Shown piece by piece: positions 1 to 8,382 of a DNA stretch of 40,459 nucleotides. Source of the stretch: Alphaproteobacteria bacterium. GTDB lineage: Bacteria; Pseudomonadota; Alphaproteobacteria; Rhodobacterales; Rhodobacteraceae. Position 1 is the stretch's first letter. Each line of letters starts with the position of its first letter. The stretch is taken from assembly GCA_030432315.1 (NCBI GenBank), contig JAUIHM010000022.1:1-40459 (forward strand), in the 5' to 3' direction. The position numbers and the translations under genes were made by a program. The notes under the pieces were generated by a model. It saw only the letters and a program-made list of their open reading frames with translations. It had not been told where the DNA came from and did no database searches.

Positions 1-1
1 G

Positions 2-1243
2 ATCGTCGGGGCGACGGTGGTGACGATGGGGATGATTTCGCTGCCGACGATGCTGGCGCACGGGTATGACCGGCGGCTTTCGACCGGGATCATCGCCGCA
101 TCCGGCACGCTCGGTCAGATCATTCCGCCCTCCATCGTGCTGATCATTCTCGGTGACGTTCTGTCCAATTCCCATATCGAGGCCCGGCGTTCGGTAGGCG
201 ACTGGGCGCCGACGCCGATGTCGGTGGGGGACGTGTTTTCCGGGGCGCTGCTGCCCGGTCTGGTGCTGGTCGGAATTTACATGGTCTATACCTGCCTTCT
301 GGCGGTGCTGCGGCCGAAACTGGCGCCGCGCCGGGTGCAGGTGGGGCAAAAACCGGCGCTGTCGGCGGTGCTGGCGATCCTGGTGCCGCCCCTGCTGCTG
401 ATCGTGTCGGTACTGGGCTCGATCCTGTTCGGGGTCGCGACGCCCACCGAGGCGGCGGCGATCGGCGCGGTCGGGGCGCTGCTGCTGGCAGGGATGCGGC
501 TCAGCGACAGGTCGCCGTTGCCGGTGCTGCTCGCGGTGCTTGGTGCCGGGGTGGTGGTGGTGGCTGCAGCGCTGTTCGACCTGCGGCTGGTCCGGACGGA
601 ACTGCCGGTGTCCGACCGGGTCGGTATTGCGGTGGCGGCGGTCGGACTGGCGCTGCTGGTATGGGGGCTTGCGGTCAGCATTCTGCGCACGCTGGAGCGC
701 ACAGGACCGTCCGGCGTGTCGGTGCTGGCCCATGCGGTGCGCACGACTACCCGGATGTCGGCGATGGTGTTTGCGATCTACATCGGCGCCCAGGTGTTCA
801 ACCTGACCTTTCGCGGTCTGGGCGGTGAGCAGACGATTCACGGGTTTTTCAACGCCCTGCCGGGCGGGCCGTGGATGGCGCTGGCCGGGGTGATGCTGAT
901 GATGTTTCTGCTCGGGTTTTTCCTCGATTTTCTCGAGATCGTTTTTGTCGTCACGCCGATCATGGCGCCGGTACTGTTCGCCTTTAATGGCCCCGACGGT
1001 CAGGCGCTGTTCAATCCGGTTTGGATTGCGGTGCTGATGGGGCTCAACCTCCAGACCAGTTTTCTGACGCCGCCTTTCGGTTTTGCGCTGTTCTATCTGC
1101 GCGGGGTGGCGCCGCCCGAGGTGCGGACCGCCGACATATACCGGGGTGTCATCCCCTTCGTTCTGATCCAGCTTGCCGTTCTGGCGCTGGTGGCCGTCTG
1201 GCCCGACCTTTCCACCTGGCTGCCCGCACGGCTTGCGCAGTAG
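2..1243 (+). CDS. TRAP transporter large permease (DctM family), 5'-truncated
   Basis: The reading frame is open from base 2, so the gene starts before the window; about 413 C-terminal residues are visible. TRAP large subunits form the inner-membrane channel that imports organic acids with sodium, fed by a periplasmic binding protein. The visible part opens inside a family-typical stretch (VVTMGMISLP, then GTLGQIIPPS) and keeps the C-terminal signature TSFLTPPFGFALFYLRGVAP, which I associate with the branch transporting 2-oxo acids or lactate-type substrates rather than C4-dicarboxylates. An extended, hydrophobic middle section (about residues 95-230) is longer than in the dctM at 18647. The binding protein and small subunit must lie upstream. 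The 2-hydroxy-acid oxidases next door suggest a hydroxy- or keto-acid substrate; that is inference. Confidence 0.9.
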   Translation: MVGATVVTMGMISLPTMLAHGYDRRLSTGIIAASGTLGQIIPPSIVLIILGDVLSNSHIEARRSVGDWAPTPMSVGDVFSGALLPGLVLVGIYMVYTCLLAVLRPKLAPRRVQVGQKPALSAVLAILVPPLLLIVSVLGSILFGVATPTEAAAIGAVGALLLAGMRLSDRSPLPVLLAVLGAGVVVVAAALFDLRLVRTELPVSDRVGIAVAAVGLALLVWGLAVSILRTLERTGPSGVSVLAHAVRTTTRMSAMVFAIYIGAQVFNLTFRGLGGEQTIHGFFNALPGGPWMALAGVMLMMFLLGFFLDFLEIVFVVTPIMAPVLFAFNGPDGQALFNPVWIAVLMGLNLQTSFLTPPFGFALFYLRGVAPPEVRTADIYRGVIPFVLIQLAVLALVAVWPDLSTWLPARLAQ

Positions 1244-1286
1244 CTTCCCCAAGGCCCCAATCCTTCCTCCAGAACTGGAACAATCC

Positions 1287-2030
1287 GTGGAACCATGGCT
1301 CATCGCGTCCCTGTCGGTCCTGTCGCTGCTGATTGCCGGAACGGTGAAAGGTGCCATGGGGCTTGGTCTGCCGACCACTGCAATTGCCCTTCTGACGCTT
1401 TTTCTCGAAGCGCGCACGGCGATCGGGCTGATGGTGCTGCCGATTCTGTTCTCCAATGCCTGGCAGACCTGGCGGTCCGGCGACACCCTGCGGGCGCTGT
1501 CGACCTACCGCTGGTTTGCCGTCACCACCGCCCTTGGCGTGGCCGCGACGCTGTGGTTCAGCCGCAATGCGCCGGAGGAGTTTCTGCTCGGGGTTCTCGG
1601 TGCGGTGATGCTGCTGTTCGTGATGGTGAATCTGACAAAATGGCGGCCGATGATCCCGGACGGGCTCGACCGCAGATTTCAGATCGGGCTGGGCCTCGCC
1701 GCCGGGATCATGGGAGGGCTGACCTCGGTCTGGGCGCCGCCGCTGGCGATTTACCTGGCCGCGAGGGGTGTGAAAAAGGACGAGTTCATAAGAGTTTCCG
1801 GGTTGATGTTCCTGCTTGGTGGCATCCCTCTGGCGGTTGGGTATTTCCTGCGCGGGGCGTTCGTCGGACAGCAGGGGCTGTTGTCGCTGCTGATGATTCT
1901 GCCAACGTTCGTCGGTTTTACCGTTGGCGAACATCTGCGAGGACGGATGTCGGAAACGCTGTTTCGGCAGTTTCTGCTGCTGGTGTTTTTCCTGATGGGG
2001 CTGAACCTGCTGCGGCGGGCGCTGCTTTAG
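1287..2030 (+). CDS. TauE/SafE-family membrane protein (anion or sulfite exporter-like)
   Basis: A 247-residue, strongly hydrophobic protein. The N-terminal repeat (GTVKGAMGLGLPTTAIALL) and the second repeat around LAAGIMGGLTSVWAPPLAIY match the two-repeat TauE/SafE (DUF81) architecture, thought to move organosulfur compounds or small organic anions across the inner membrane. I chose the GTG at 1287 because the protein then starts just before its first membrane helix; the frame is open further upstream, but that part overlaps the end of the TRAP permease and lacks family similarity. It begins 43 bases after the TRAP gene and is probably co-transcribed. It ends 12 bases before the convergent hydroxy-acid dehydrogenase. 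The substrate cannot be read from sequence; glycolate, glyoxylate or sulfonates are all possible. Confidence 0.82.
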   Translation: MEPWLIASLSVLSLLIAGTVKGAMGLGLPTTAIALLTLFLEARTAIGLMVLPILFSNAWQTWRSGDTLRALSTYRWFAVTTALGVAATLWFSRNAPEEFLLGVLGAVMLLFVMVNLTKWRPMIPDGLDRRFQIGLGLAAGIMGGLTSVWAPPLAIYLAARGVKKDEFIRVSGLMFLLGGIPLAVGYFLRGAFVGQQGLLSLLMILPTFVGFTVGEHLRGRMSETLFRQFLLLVFFLMGLNLLRRALL

Positions 2031-2042
2031 CCCCGCTGCGGG

Positions 2043-3188
2043 TCAGGGTTTCACCAGACAGTCTTTCAGATCCTCCAGCGTGACCGCGCCCAACTGTGCC
2101 ATGTTGGCGCGCATGTCGGCTTCGAGGATGTGGTTGACATGCGCTGCACCCGCCGCGCCAAGCGCTGCCACCGCGTAGTGGAATGCCCGGCCGAGGAACA
2201 CCATGTCGGCGCCGAGGGCCAGGCCGCGCATGATGTCGAGACCGCCCTCGACCCCGGAATCGAACACGATCGGCACGTCCGGCCCGACCGCGGAACGGAT
2301 CAGTGGCAGGCGGTCGATTGCCGCCGGTCCGGCTTCGAACTGCCGGGCGGAATGGTTCGAGACCCAGATGCCGTCCACACCTTCCTCAACCAGCCGCACC
2401 GCGTCTTCGGGCCGCTGTACCCCCTTGACCAGAAGATCGCCGGCCCATTCCTGGCGCACTGCGCGCAGGTAGTCCCAGTCCGGGTATCCCCGAATGACGC
2501 GGCCGGCGTGGACGAACGGATCGCGTTTCAGCTGAGCCGGATCGACGTAGCTTTCCGCGAATTTCAGCCGGGGGGCGCCGGTGCGGGCCATCGACAGAGT
2601 CCAGACCGGATGCAGCAGCATCGACAGCACCATTTTCGGCGTCAGCCGCGGCGGCATCACCACCTGGGCGCGGCGCTGCCGTTCGCGGCGGCTTTCGCCG
2701 GGCACATCGACGGTCAGGATCAGCTTGTCGAAGCCCGCGGCCCCGATCCGCCGGATCATGTCGCGGCGCACCTCGGGATCCGCGGGGGCATAGAGCTGGA
2801 ACCAGCCCAGATCGCCGGCCACCGGGCCGATCTCTTCGGGTGTCCTGGTGGCGACGCTTGAAATGCTGTAGGGAATTCCGTGGGCCACCGCGGATCTGGC
2901 GAGAATTTCCTCGGCGCCGGGCCAGATCATGCCCGACATGCCAATCGGGGCGATGCCCCAAGGCAGCGGATGGTCGCGGCCCATGAAGCGGCGGCTGAGG
3001 TCGGCTGTCTGCGTGCCGCCCAGAATAGCGGGCATGAACAGCACAGCGTCGAGGGCGGCGCGGTTGCGGGTGACGCCGATCTCCGAGCCGGTGCCGCTGT
3101 CGAGATACTCGAAGGCGAATTTCGGCATCCGTCGTCTGGCGCTCAGCCGCAGGTCGGAGATTGCCGGATGTGAGGTGTCGAGGTCCAT
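2043..3188 (-). CDS. FMN-dependent alpha-hydroxy-acid dehydrogenase (LldD-like)
   Basis: A 381-residue TIM-barrel flavoprotein of the L-lactate dehydrogenase / glycolate oxidase / mandelate dehydrogenase family, which oxidises (S)-2-hydroxy acids to 2-oxo acids. Recognisable elements are PIGMSGMIWPGAE (FMN site, about residues 81-93), the active-site Tyr in QLYAPAD (133), the flavin Lys in LLVKGV (255), the catalytic His and Arg in VSNHSARQ (H279, R282), and the phosphate-binding FDSGVEGG (309-316) and FLGRAF. The usual SNHGGRQ is SNHSARQ here, a change beside the catalytic His that could alter the substrate. Its ATG follows the glcF stop directly (TGAATG), so it is the fourth gene of the glc operon and likely translationally coupled. 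Lactate or another L-hydroxy acid is the likely substrate. Confidence 0.9.
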   Translation of the reverse strand: MDLDTSHPAISDLRLSARRRMPKFAFEYLDSGTGSEIGVTRNRAALDAVLFMPAILGGTQTADLSRRFMGRDHPLPWGIAPIGMSGMIWPGAEEILARSAVAHGIPYSISSVATRTPEEIGPVAGDLGWFQLYAPADPEVRRDMIRRIGAAGFDKLILTVDVPGESRRERQRRAQVVMPPRLTPKMVLSMLLHPVWTLSMARTGAPRLKFAESYVDPAQLKRDPFVHAGRVIRGYPDWDYLRAVRQEWAGDLLVKGVQRPEDAVRLVEEGVDGIWVSNHSARQFEAGPAAIDRLPLIRSAVGPDVPIVFDSGVEGGLDIMRGLALGADMVFLGRAFHYAVAALGAAGAAHVNHILEADMRANMAQLGAVTLEDLKDCLVKP

Positions 3189-4487
3189 TCAGTTGACGGC
3201 GGCGGAGAGTGCGGCCGGTTTCGGTCCGCCGGTCGCCCAGTCGAGAAGTTCGGCGGTATGTACCACCGGCACGCCCATCGAGGTTCCCAGCTGCATCATG
3301 CAGCCGATATTGCCGGCCGCCACCACATCGGGATCCGCCGCTTTCAGGGTCGCGACCTTGCGGTTCTTCAGTTCGGCGGAAATTTCCGGCTGCATCAGGT
3401 TGTATGTGCCGGCGGAGCCGCAGCAGAGATGCGGATTCTTCGGTTCCACCACCTGGAATCCGGCGCGCCGGAGCAGGTCCTTGGGCAGGGTCTTGATCTG
3501 CTGGCCGTGCTGCAGCGAGCAGGCGGCGTGATAGGCGACCTTTGGCGGCTGCGGCAGGACCCCGTCCCTCAGACCCAGGTCGGTCATCAGTTCGGAAATG
3601 TCTCTGGCAATCGCCGAGACCCGCGCAGCGTCCTTTGCCAGCGGGTCATTGCGGAACATGTGGCCGTAATCCTTGACCGTGGTTCCGCAGCCGGAGGTGT
3701 TGATGACGATGGCGTCGAGGCCGTTGGCGTCCATTTCGCGCACCCAGGCGCGGATGTTGCGGGCGGCGCTGGCGTGGCTTTCGTCCGACTTGCCCATGTG
3801 GTGGGTCAGGGCGCCGCAGCAACCCGCGCCCTCGGCCACCACCACGTCGCAGCCATGCCGGGTCAACAGGCGGATGGTGGCGTCGTTGATGTCGGTGTTG
3901 AGCGCCCGCTGCGCGCAGCCGGTCATCAGTGCCACCCGTCTGCGGTGCGGGCCCGAGGCGGGAAAGGTCTGCGGGTCGTCGTTGCGGCTGACCGGCGGCA
4001 CGGATTTTGGCGCCATCTCGAGCATCGCCCGCAGCCGCGGGTCGGGCATCAGGCCCCGCAGCGGCCGCGCCAGTTTTGCCCCGGCGAGGGCGGCGCGAAA
4101 CCGAGTCGGGTAGGGCAGAATTTTCGCCAGGATCCAGCGCAGCGCCCGGTCGTCCCAGCGCCGGCGGTAGTTCCGTTCGATGTAGTCGCGGGCGTGATCC
4201 ACCAGATGCATGTAGTGCACGCCGGATGGGCAGGTGGTCATGCAGGCGAGGCAGGACAGGCAGCGGTCGATGTGTCTGACGGTTTTTTCGTCCGGAACCC
4301 TTTCGTTTTCCAGCATATCCTTGATGAGATAGATGCGGCCGCGCGGGCTGTCCAGTTCGTCGCCCAGAACCTGGTAGGTGGGGCAGGTCGCGGTGCAGAA
4401 GCCGCAGTGCACGCAGGCGCGCAGCACTTCGTTGGAGCGTGCCATCGCCGGATCGCGCAGCTGGGCCTCGGTGAAATTCGTCTGCAT
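3189..4487 (-). CDS. glcF: Glycolate oxidase iron-sulfur subunit GlcF
   Basis: A 432-residue subunit of the membrane-associated glycolate oxidase that passes electrons from the GlcD/GlcE flavoproteins to the respiratory chain. Two [4Fe-4S] ferredoxin-type motifs are clear near the N terminus (CVHCGFCTATCP at about 26-37 and CLSCLACMTTCP at about 77-88). Two CCG domains follow, with GCCGALTHHMG near the middle and HLCCGSAGTYN near the C terminus. Length fits E. coli GlcF (about 407). The ATG at 4487 has a GGGGAAAGA ribosome-binding site and lies 16 bases after glcE. The stop abuts the next ATG. Gene order D-E-F matches the classical operon. Confidence 0.96.
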   Translation of the reverse strand: MQTNFTEAQLRDPAMARSNEVLRACVHCGFCTATCPTYQVLGDELDSPRGRIYLIKDMLENERVPDEKTVRHIDRCLSCLACMTTCPSGVHYMHLVDHARDYIERNYRRRWDDRALRWILAKILPYPTRFRAALAGAKLARPLRGLMPDPRLRAMLEMAPKSVPPVSRNDDPQTFPASGPHRRRVALMTGCAQRALNTDINDATIRLLTRHGCDVVVAEGAGCCGALTHHMGKSDESHASAARNIRAWVREMDANGLDAIVINTSGCGTTVKDYGHMFRNDPLAKDAARVSAIARDISELMTDLGLRDGVLPQPPKVAYHAACSLQHGQQIKTLPKDLLRRAGFQVVEPKNPHLCCGSAGTYNLMQPEISAELKNRKVATLKAADPDVVAAGNIGCMMQLGTSMGVPVVHTAELLDWATGGPKPAALSAAVN

Positions 4488-4503
4488 CTCGGTCTTTCCC
4501 CCG

Positions 4504-5643
4504 CTACGCCATCAGGCCGGGATTGAGGATGGTGTCCGGGTCGAATTCATGCCGCAGCGCGGCGCTGATCTTCGCGAGGCGCGGATGTTCCGGCTGAAAG
4601 ACCGCGACCGCGCCGCGATGGTCGGCGCAGCCGCGCACGAGGGTGGCGTGGGCGCCGGAGCCGGGGAGGTGGCGGCGCACATCCTGGTCGGCCTCCTGGG
4701 GCACGCGCGCCCAGATCAGCCCGCCGCCCCAGTCGAGCGAACATTCGGCCCCCGCCGCCCCGAGCGCGGCGACGATCCCGGGCGCGTCGGTGGGTTTCGC
4801 CGCGAGGCGCCAGACGGCACCGGGTCTTGCGGCGAAGTGCGTGACATCGCGGATACCGCGCCAGAGGGCCCCATGCGCCTCGCCGTCGATCCTTTCGATT
4901 TCATGGGCCTGAAACAGGGCCGAAAGCGCGCGGCTGCGGTTTTCGACCTGCACCGCCAGTCCTTCGATCCGCAGATATGCGGAGCCATCGATCCAGGCGG
5001 CTCCGGCGATCTCATAGGGCGTGCGCAGGGCGGCGCAAAACAGCGCAACCGCACCGTCCGCGTCGAGCCCGGCAAAGCGCAGGGTGCAGGCGGTTTCGGC
5101 GACCGGCAGGGTCTTCAGCGACACTTCGCTCAGCACGCCGAGTGTGCCCCAGGCACCGCACATCAGTTTGGCGAGATCGAGCCCGGTGACGTTTTTCATC
5201 ACCCGCCCGCCGTTTTTCACCACCCGGCCACGACCGTCGACAAAGCGCGCGCCGAGCAGATGGTCGCGGCAGGCTCCGGCCCGGACCCGGCGCGGTCCGG
5301 AGACGTTGCCCGCCACCACGGCGCCGACGGTCGGCTCGCCGGTGGTGCCGAGCAGAGCCCGGTGGTCCATCGGCTCGAAGGCCAGCTGCTGGTTTTCGGC
5401 CTCTAGCGCCGCCTCAACCTCCGCCATGGTGGTGCCGGTCTTGACAACCATCGTCAGGGCGCCGGGTTCATAGAGGGTAATGCCGGAATGCCCGGCAAGC
5501 GACAGAACCCGCGCCGCCTGGACCGGGCGCCCGATATCCGACCGGGTTCCGCCTCCGCGCAGCCGCAGCGCCTGGCCGCCGGAGCCGGCGACGGCTTCGG
5601 CGATGGCCTCTTCGGTCGCCGGCGTCAGCACCTCAGCCGGCAC
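4504..5643 (-). CDS. glcE: Glycolate oxidase FAD-binding subunit GlcE
   Basis: A 379-residue FAD-binding protein of the PCMH (vanillyl-alcohol-oxidase-like) fold, partner of GlcD in glycolate oxidase. The FAD-binding part includes LRGGGTRSDIGRP (about 28-40), GTTGEPTVGAVVAGN (about 103-117) and the G-rich FVDGRGRVVKNGGRVMKNVT segment that is typical of GlcE. The C terminus ends with the family-typical DPDTILNPGLMA. Length is close to E. coli GlcE (350). The ATG lies inside the end of glcD, an 11-base overlap (5633-5643), consistent with translational coupling and equal amounts of the two flavoproteins. Confidence 0.95.
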   Translation of the reverse strand: MPAEVLTPATEEAIAEAVAGSGGQALRLRGGGTRSDIGRPVQAARVLSLAGHSGITLYEPGALTMVVKTGTTMAEVEAALEAENQQLAFEPMDHRALLGTTGEPTVGAVVAGNVSGPRRVRAGACRDHLLGARFVDGRGRVVKNGGRVMKNVTGLDLAKLMCGAWGTLGVLSEVSLKTLPVAETACTLRFAGLDADGAVALFCAALRTPYEIAGAAWIDGSAYLRIEGLAVQVENRSRALSALFQAHEIERIDGEAHGALWRGIRDVTHFAARPGAVWRLAAKPTDAPGIVAALGAAGAECSLDWGGGLIWARVPQEADQDVRRHLPGSGAHATLVRGCADHRGAVAVFQPEHPRLAKISAALRHEFDPDTILNPGLMA

Positions 5644-7093
5644 GGCGGCGGTCCTCCGTGCGGCGGCTTTCGCTGGCGGAAAGCGGAAACACCTTGGCGG
5701 GATTGAGCAGCCAGCCGGGATCGAACACGTCCTTCACCCGCATCTGCATTTCCATGTCCACCGGGGAGAACTGGTCCGGCATCAGATCGCGCTTTTCTAT
5801 GCCGACGCCATGTTCGCCGGTGAGACAGCCGCCGACCTCGACACAGGCCCGCAGAATGTCGGCCCCCAGCGCCTCGGCCCGTTCGAGATCGCCCGGCCGG
5901 TTGGCATTGAACAGGATCAGCGGATGCATGTTGCCGTCACCGGCATGAAAGACGTTCGCCACCTGCAGCCCGTGTTCGCGGCCCAGGTCGCCAATCCGTT
6001 TGAGGGTGCCAGGCAGGGCGCTGACCGGCACCGTTCCGTCGAGGCAAAGATAGTCGTTGATCTGGCCCATGGCGCCGAAGGCCGACTTGCGGCCTTTCCA
6101 GATGTTGGCGCTTTCCTCGGCGCTGGCGCTCACCCGCACCTCGACCGGATTCAGTTCGCCGGCAATCGCGGTGATGCGGGCAAGCTGGTCCTGAATTTCG
6201 GGCTCGGAGCCTTCGACTTCGACGATCAGCAGCGCCTCGCATTGCGGATAGCCGGCATGGGCAAAATTCTCGACCACCTCGATGCAGGGCCGGTCCATGT
6301 ATTCGATCGCCACCGGCAAAACGCCGGAACGGATGATGCGGGCGACGCATTCCCCGGCGACTTCGGCATCGTCGAAGCCGATCATCACCGGCCGTGCGCC
6401 TTCGGGTTTCGGCAGAATGCGAAGGACCGCTTCGGTGACGATTGCCAACTGGCCCTCGGAGCCGCAGATCAGCCCGAGCAGGTCGAGGCCAGGCAGATCC
6501 ATCTGCGGTCCGCCGAGATCGACGATTTCGCCGTCGGCCATCACCAGCCGCACGCCGAGCAGGTTGTTGGTTGTCACGCCGTATTTGAGGCAGTGCGCCC
6601 CGCCGGAATTCATTGCGATGTTGCCGGCGATGGCGCAGGCGAGTTGGGACGAGGGGTCGGGCGCGTAGAAGAAGCCGTCGTCCTCGACATGGCCGGTGAC
6701 ACTCAGGTTGGTGGCGCCGGTCTGGACCCGCAGGCAGCGGTTGTCGTAATCAACCTCGAGAAAACCGTTCATTCGCGCGGTCCCGATGATGACGCAGTCC
6801 GCAGTCGGCAGTGACCCGCCTGACAGCGAGGTTCCGGCCCCGCGCGGTACCACGCTCACGCCGAGGTCGTGACAGACCCGCATCGCCGCCGAGACTTCTT
6901 CGGTGGTTGTCGGCAGTACGACCGCCAGCGGCGGGCAGCGGTAGGCGGTCAGGGCGTCGCATTCGTAGGCGCGGGTTTCGGCGGGATCGGAGATCACCCG
7001 GTTGTCCGGCAGTGCTTCGGCCAGCGCCGCGACGATCGCTGCCTTGCGGTCGAGCACGCTCTGCATCGGTTTTGGCATTACGATCGTTGACAT
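5633..7093 (-). CDS. glcD: Glycolate oxidase catalytic subunit GlcD
   Basis: A 486-residue FAD-linked oxidase, the catalytic subunit oxidising glycolate (and often D-lactate) to glyoxylate (pyruvate). It shows the FAD_binding_4 signature PRGAGTSLSGGSLP (about 83-96), the flavin-site AGNIAMNSGGAHCLKYGVTT stretch (about 148-167), and the C-terminal GEHGVGIEKRDLM and DPGWLLNPAKVFP motifs. Length matches E. coli GlcD (499). First gene of glcDEF-lldD. The ATG at 7093 is preceded by GGGGAAATC as a possible ribosome-binding site; an in-frame ATG five codons in (MPKPMQ) is an alternative. Growth on glycolate or photorespiratory algal exudate is a plausible role. Confidence 0.96.
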   Translation of the reverse strand: MSTIVMPKPMQSVLDRKAAIVAALAEALPDNRVISDPAETRAYECDALTAYRCPPLAVVLPTTTEEVSAAMRVCHDLGVSVVPRGAGTSLSGGSLPTADCVIIGTARMNGFLEVDYDNRCLRVQTGATNLSVTGHVEDDGFFYAPDPSSQLACAIAGNIAMNSGGAHCLKYGVTTNNLLGVRLVMADGEIVDLGGPQMDLPGLDLLGLICGSEGQLAIVTEAVLRILPKPEGARPVMIGFDDAEVAGECVARIIRSGVLPVAIEYMDRPCIEVVENFAHAGYPQCEALLIVEVEGSEPEIQDQLARITAIAGELNPVEVRVSASAEESANIWKGRKSAFGAMGQINDYLCLDGTVPVSALPGTLKRIGDLGREHGLQVANVFHAGDGNMHPLILFNANRPGDLERAEALGADILRACVEVGGCLTGEHGVGIEKRDLMPDQFSPVDMEMQMRVKDVFDPGWLLNPAKVFPLSASESRRTEDRRRAG

Positions 7094-7146
7094 GATTTCC
7101 CCGCCGGAGGTTTCCGCCCGGTGTCGGACGGTTGATAACCCGCCCG

Positions 7147-7175
7147 ATTAAGGCTCCGGGCCGATGGGGCGTCAA
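7147..7175 (-). promoter_or_regulatory. Putative sigma70-type promoter of the glcDEF operon
   Basis: Read on the minus strand, TTGACG (7170-7175) and CTTAAT (7147-7152) are separated by exactly 17 bases. The -35 matches 5 of 6 consensus bases and the -10 matches 4 of 6. Predicted transcription would start near 7140, giving a leader of about 47 nt before the glcD ATG at 7093. It lies in the 117-base gap after the esterase gene, the only long gap ahead of the operon. No operator repeat was recognised beside it. Confidence 0.45.
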
Positions 7176-7210
7176 GGTCTTTGTCCGCGCTCCACGCCCA
7201 GGTTTCGCGG

Positions 7211-8221
7211 TCAGGCCGAAAGGGCCCAGGCCAGTACCGGCAGGCTCACATCGAACCGGTAGTCGATCGAGGAGTGGTTGTCGTCGAATTCCTCGTAGGT
7301 GTGGGCGACCTCCGCGGCGGTGAGAAGTCGCGACAGTCTGCGCGCGCCATAGACGAGATTGTACTGGTCGACCCGGCCGCACTCGATCCAGAGCGCCTTC
7401 ATCGAACGCAGGGCGTCGAGATGTTTGGGTGCCTGGACCACCGGATCATGCGCGAGCCAGGCATTCCAGCGTTCCGGGATGATCTCGCAGGTTTCCGGAT
7501 CGACCGGCAGGCGGATGCCGCAGAAGGCGTCCGGGTCGGGATCGTAGGTGGCGGCCATGGCCAGATCCATCAGGACGTGGATGTCTTCGCCGGCGTACTT
7601 CGGTCCCGCCTCGAAGTCGGTCAGGAACTTTTCGACCGACATGTCCTTTTTCGCCAGTGCCCGCAGAATGAGCGGCATGTCCGGCAGGTAGCAGATCTCG
7701 AACGCCAGGTCGCCGGAATGACAGGCCGCTGCCGACCAGACATCGGGATAGAGCATCGCGTGCATGATGGCACCATATCCGCCGGAGGATTTGCCGTAGA
7801 GCCCGCGCCGTCCAGGACCGCCGCAGCCGAAGCGGGTTTCGACCGCCTGCAGCATCGGTCCGGTCAGATATTGTCCCCAGAGCCCCATGGCCGGGGAATC
7901 GATGTACTGGTTGCCGCCCAGCCGGGTGAAGCAGTCGGGCAGGGCGACCACCACCGGTGGCAGCACGTCGTCGGCGATCAGCCGGTCGATGCGTTCGGGC
8001 ATGTTCTCGCCGAAGTTCTTCCATGCCGCATGACCGGGGCCGGAACCGGTGAAGCCGACGAGATCGACCAGCAGCGGCAGGCCGGCGCCGTCATGGCCGT
8101 GCGGCACGTGGACAAGAACGTCGCGGGTGGACGGATCGCCGAGCATGTTTTCCGCCAGAAGCGGGCTGTCGACCCGCAGCCGGTGCGTTGTTCCGGCGGG
8201 AATGTCCTGGCGTCTCTGCAT
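7211..8221 (-). CDS. Alpha/beta-hydrolase, esterase D / enterochelin-esterase-like
   Basis: A 336-residue soluble alpha/beta-hydrolase. The nucleophile elbow is LYGKSSGGYGA, with Ser145 in a GxSxG context. An acid residue may be D in ECGRVDQYN, and the His is probably in DDNHSSIDYR near the C terminus, so a complete triad is plausible. The N-terminal part (LVHVPHGHDGAGLPLLVDLVG) is the first beta strands of the esterase D (carbohydrate esterase 1-like) fold. No signal peptide is seen, so it probably acts in the cytoplasm. It is transcribed away from the Hsp70-like gene. Substrate unknown: acyl sugars, S-formylglutathione-type esters or aryl esters are all possible. It is not adjacent to the kynurenine operon, but the alpha/beta-hydrolase fold is also that of animal kynurenine formamidase. 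Confidence 0.78.
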   Translation of the reverse strand: MQRRQDIPAGTTHRLRVDSPLLAENMLGDPSTRDVLVHVPHGHDGAGLPLLVDLVGFTGSGPGHAAWKNFGENMPERIDRLIADDVLPPVVVALPDCFTRLGGNQYIDSPAMGLWGQYLTGPMLQAVETRFGCGGPGRRGLYGKSSGGYGAIMHAMLYPDVWSAAACHSGDLAFEICYLPDMPLILRALAKKDMSVEKFLTDFEAGPKYAGEDIHVLMDLAMAATYDPDPDAFCGIRLPVDPETCEIIPERWNAWLAHDPVVQAPKHLDALRSMKALWIECGRVDQYNLVYGARRLSRLLTAAEVAHTYEEFDDNHSSIDYRFDVSLPVLAWALSA

Positions 8222-8263
8222 GGTCGGCTCCCATCGTGATGTGCTTCGCTGCGACGCTTATGA

Positions 8264-8283
8264 GCCAGACCGGCCGGTCTGGC
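8264..8283. promoter_or_regulatory. Perfect 20-bp palindrome in a divergent promoter region
   Basis: The sequence GCCAGACCGGCCGGTCTGGC equals its own reverse complement with no spacer, and symmetry stops exactly at its ends. It lies 43 bases upstream of the esterase start (8221, minus) and 100 bases upstream of the Hsp70-like start (8383, plus). The position suits an operator for a dimeric repressor acting on either gene; as RNA it would form only a loop-less stem, so a DNA-binding role is preferred. No regulator gene is adjacent. Confidence 0.5.
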
Positions 8284-8382
8284 AAACCGGAAACGCGCCA
8301 CGGGGCCGGGCCCGGACTTGCGTCCCGTGCCGGAACCCGGTAAGCGCCCGGCCTTTCCCGATCCGATCAGAGGAGTGCGGCG

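Noticed and set aside
5633-5643. Apparent frameshift between glcD and glcE
   Set aside because: Both proteins have complete family termini; the 11-base overlap is ordinary translational coupling.
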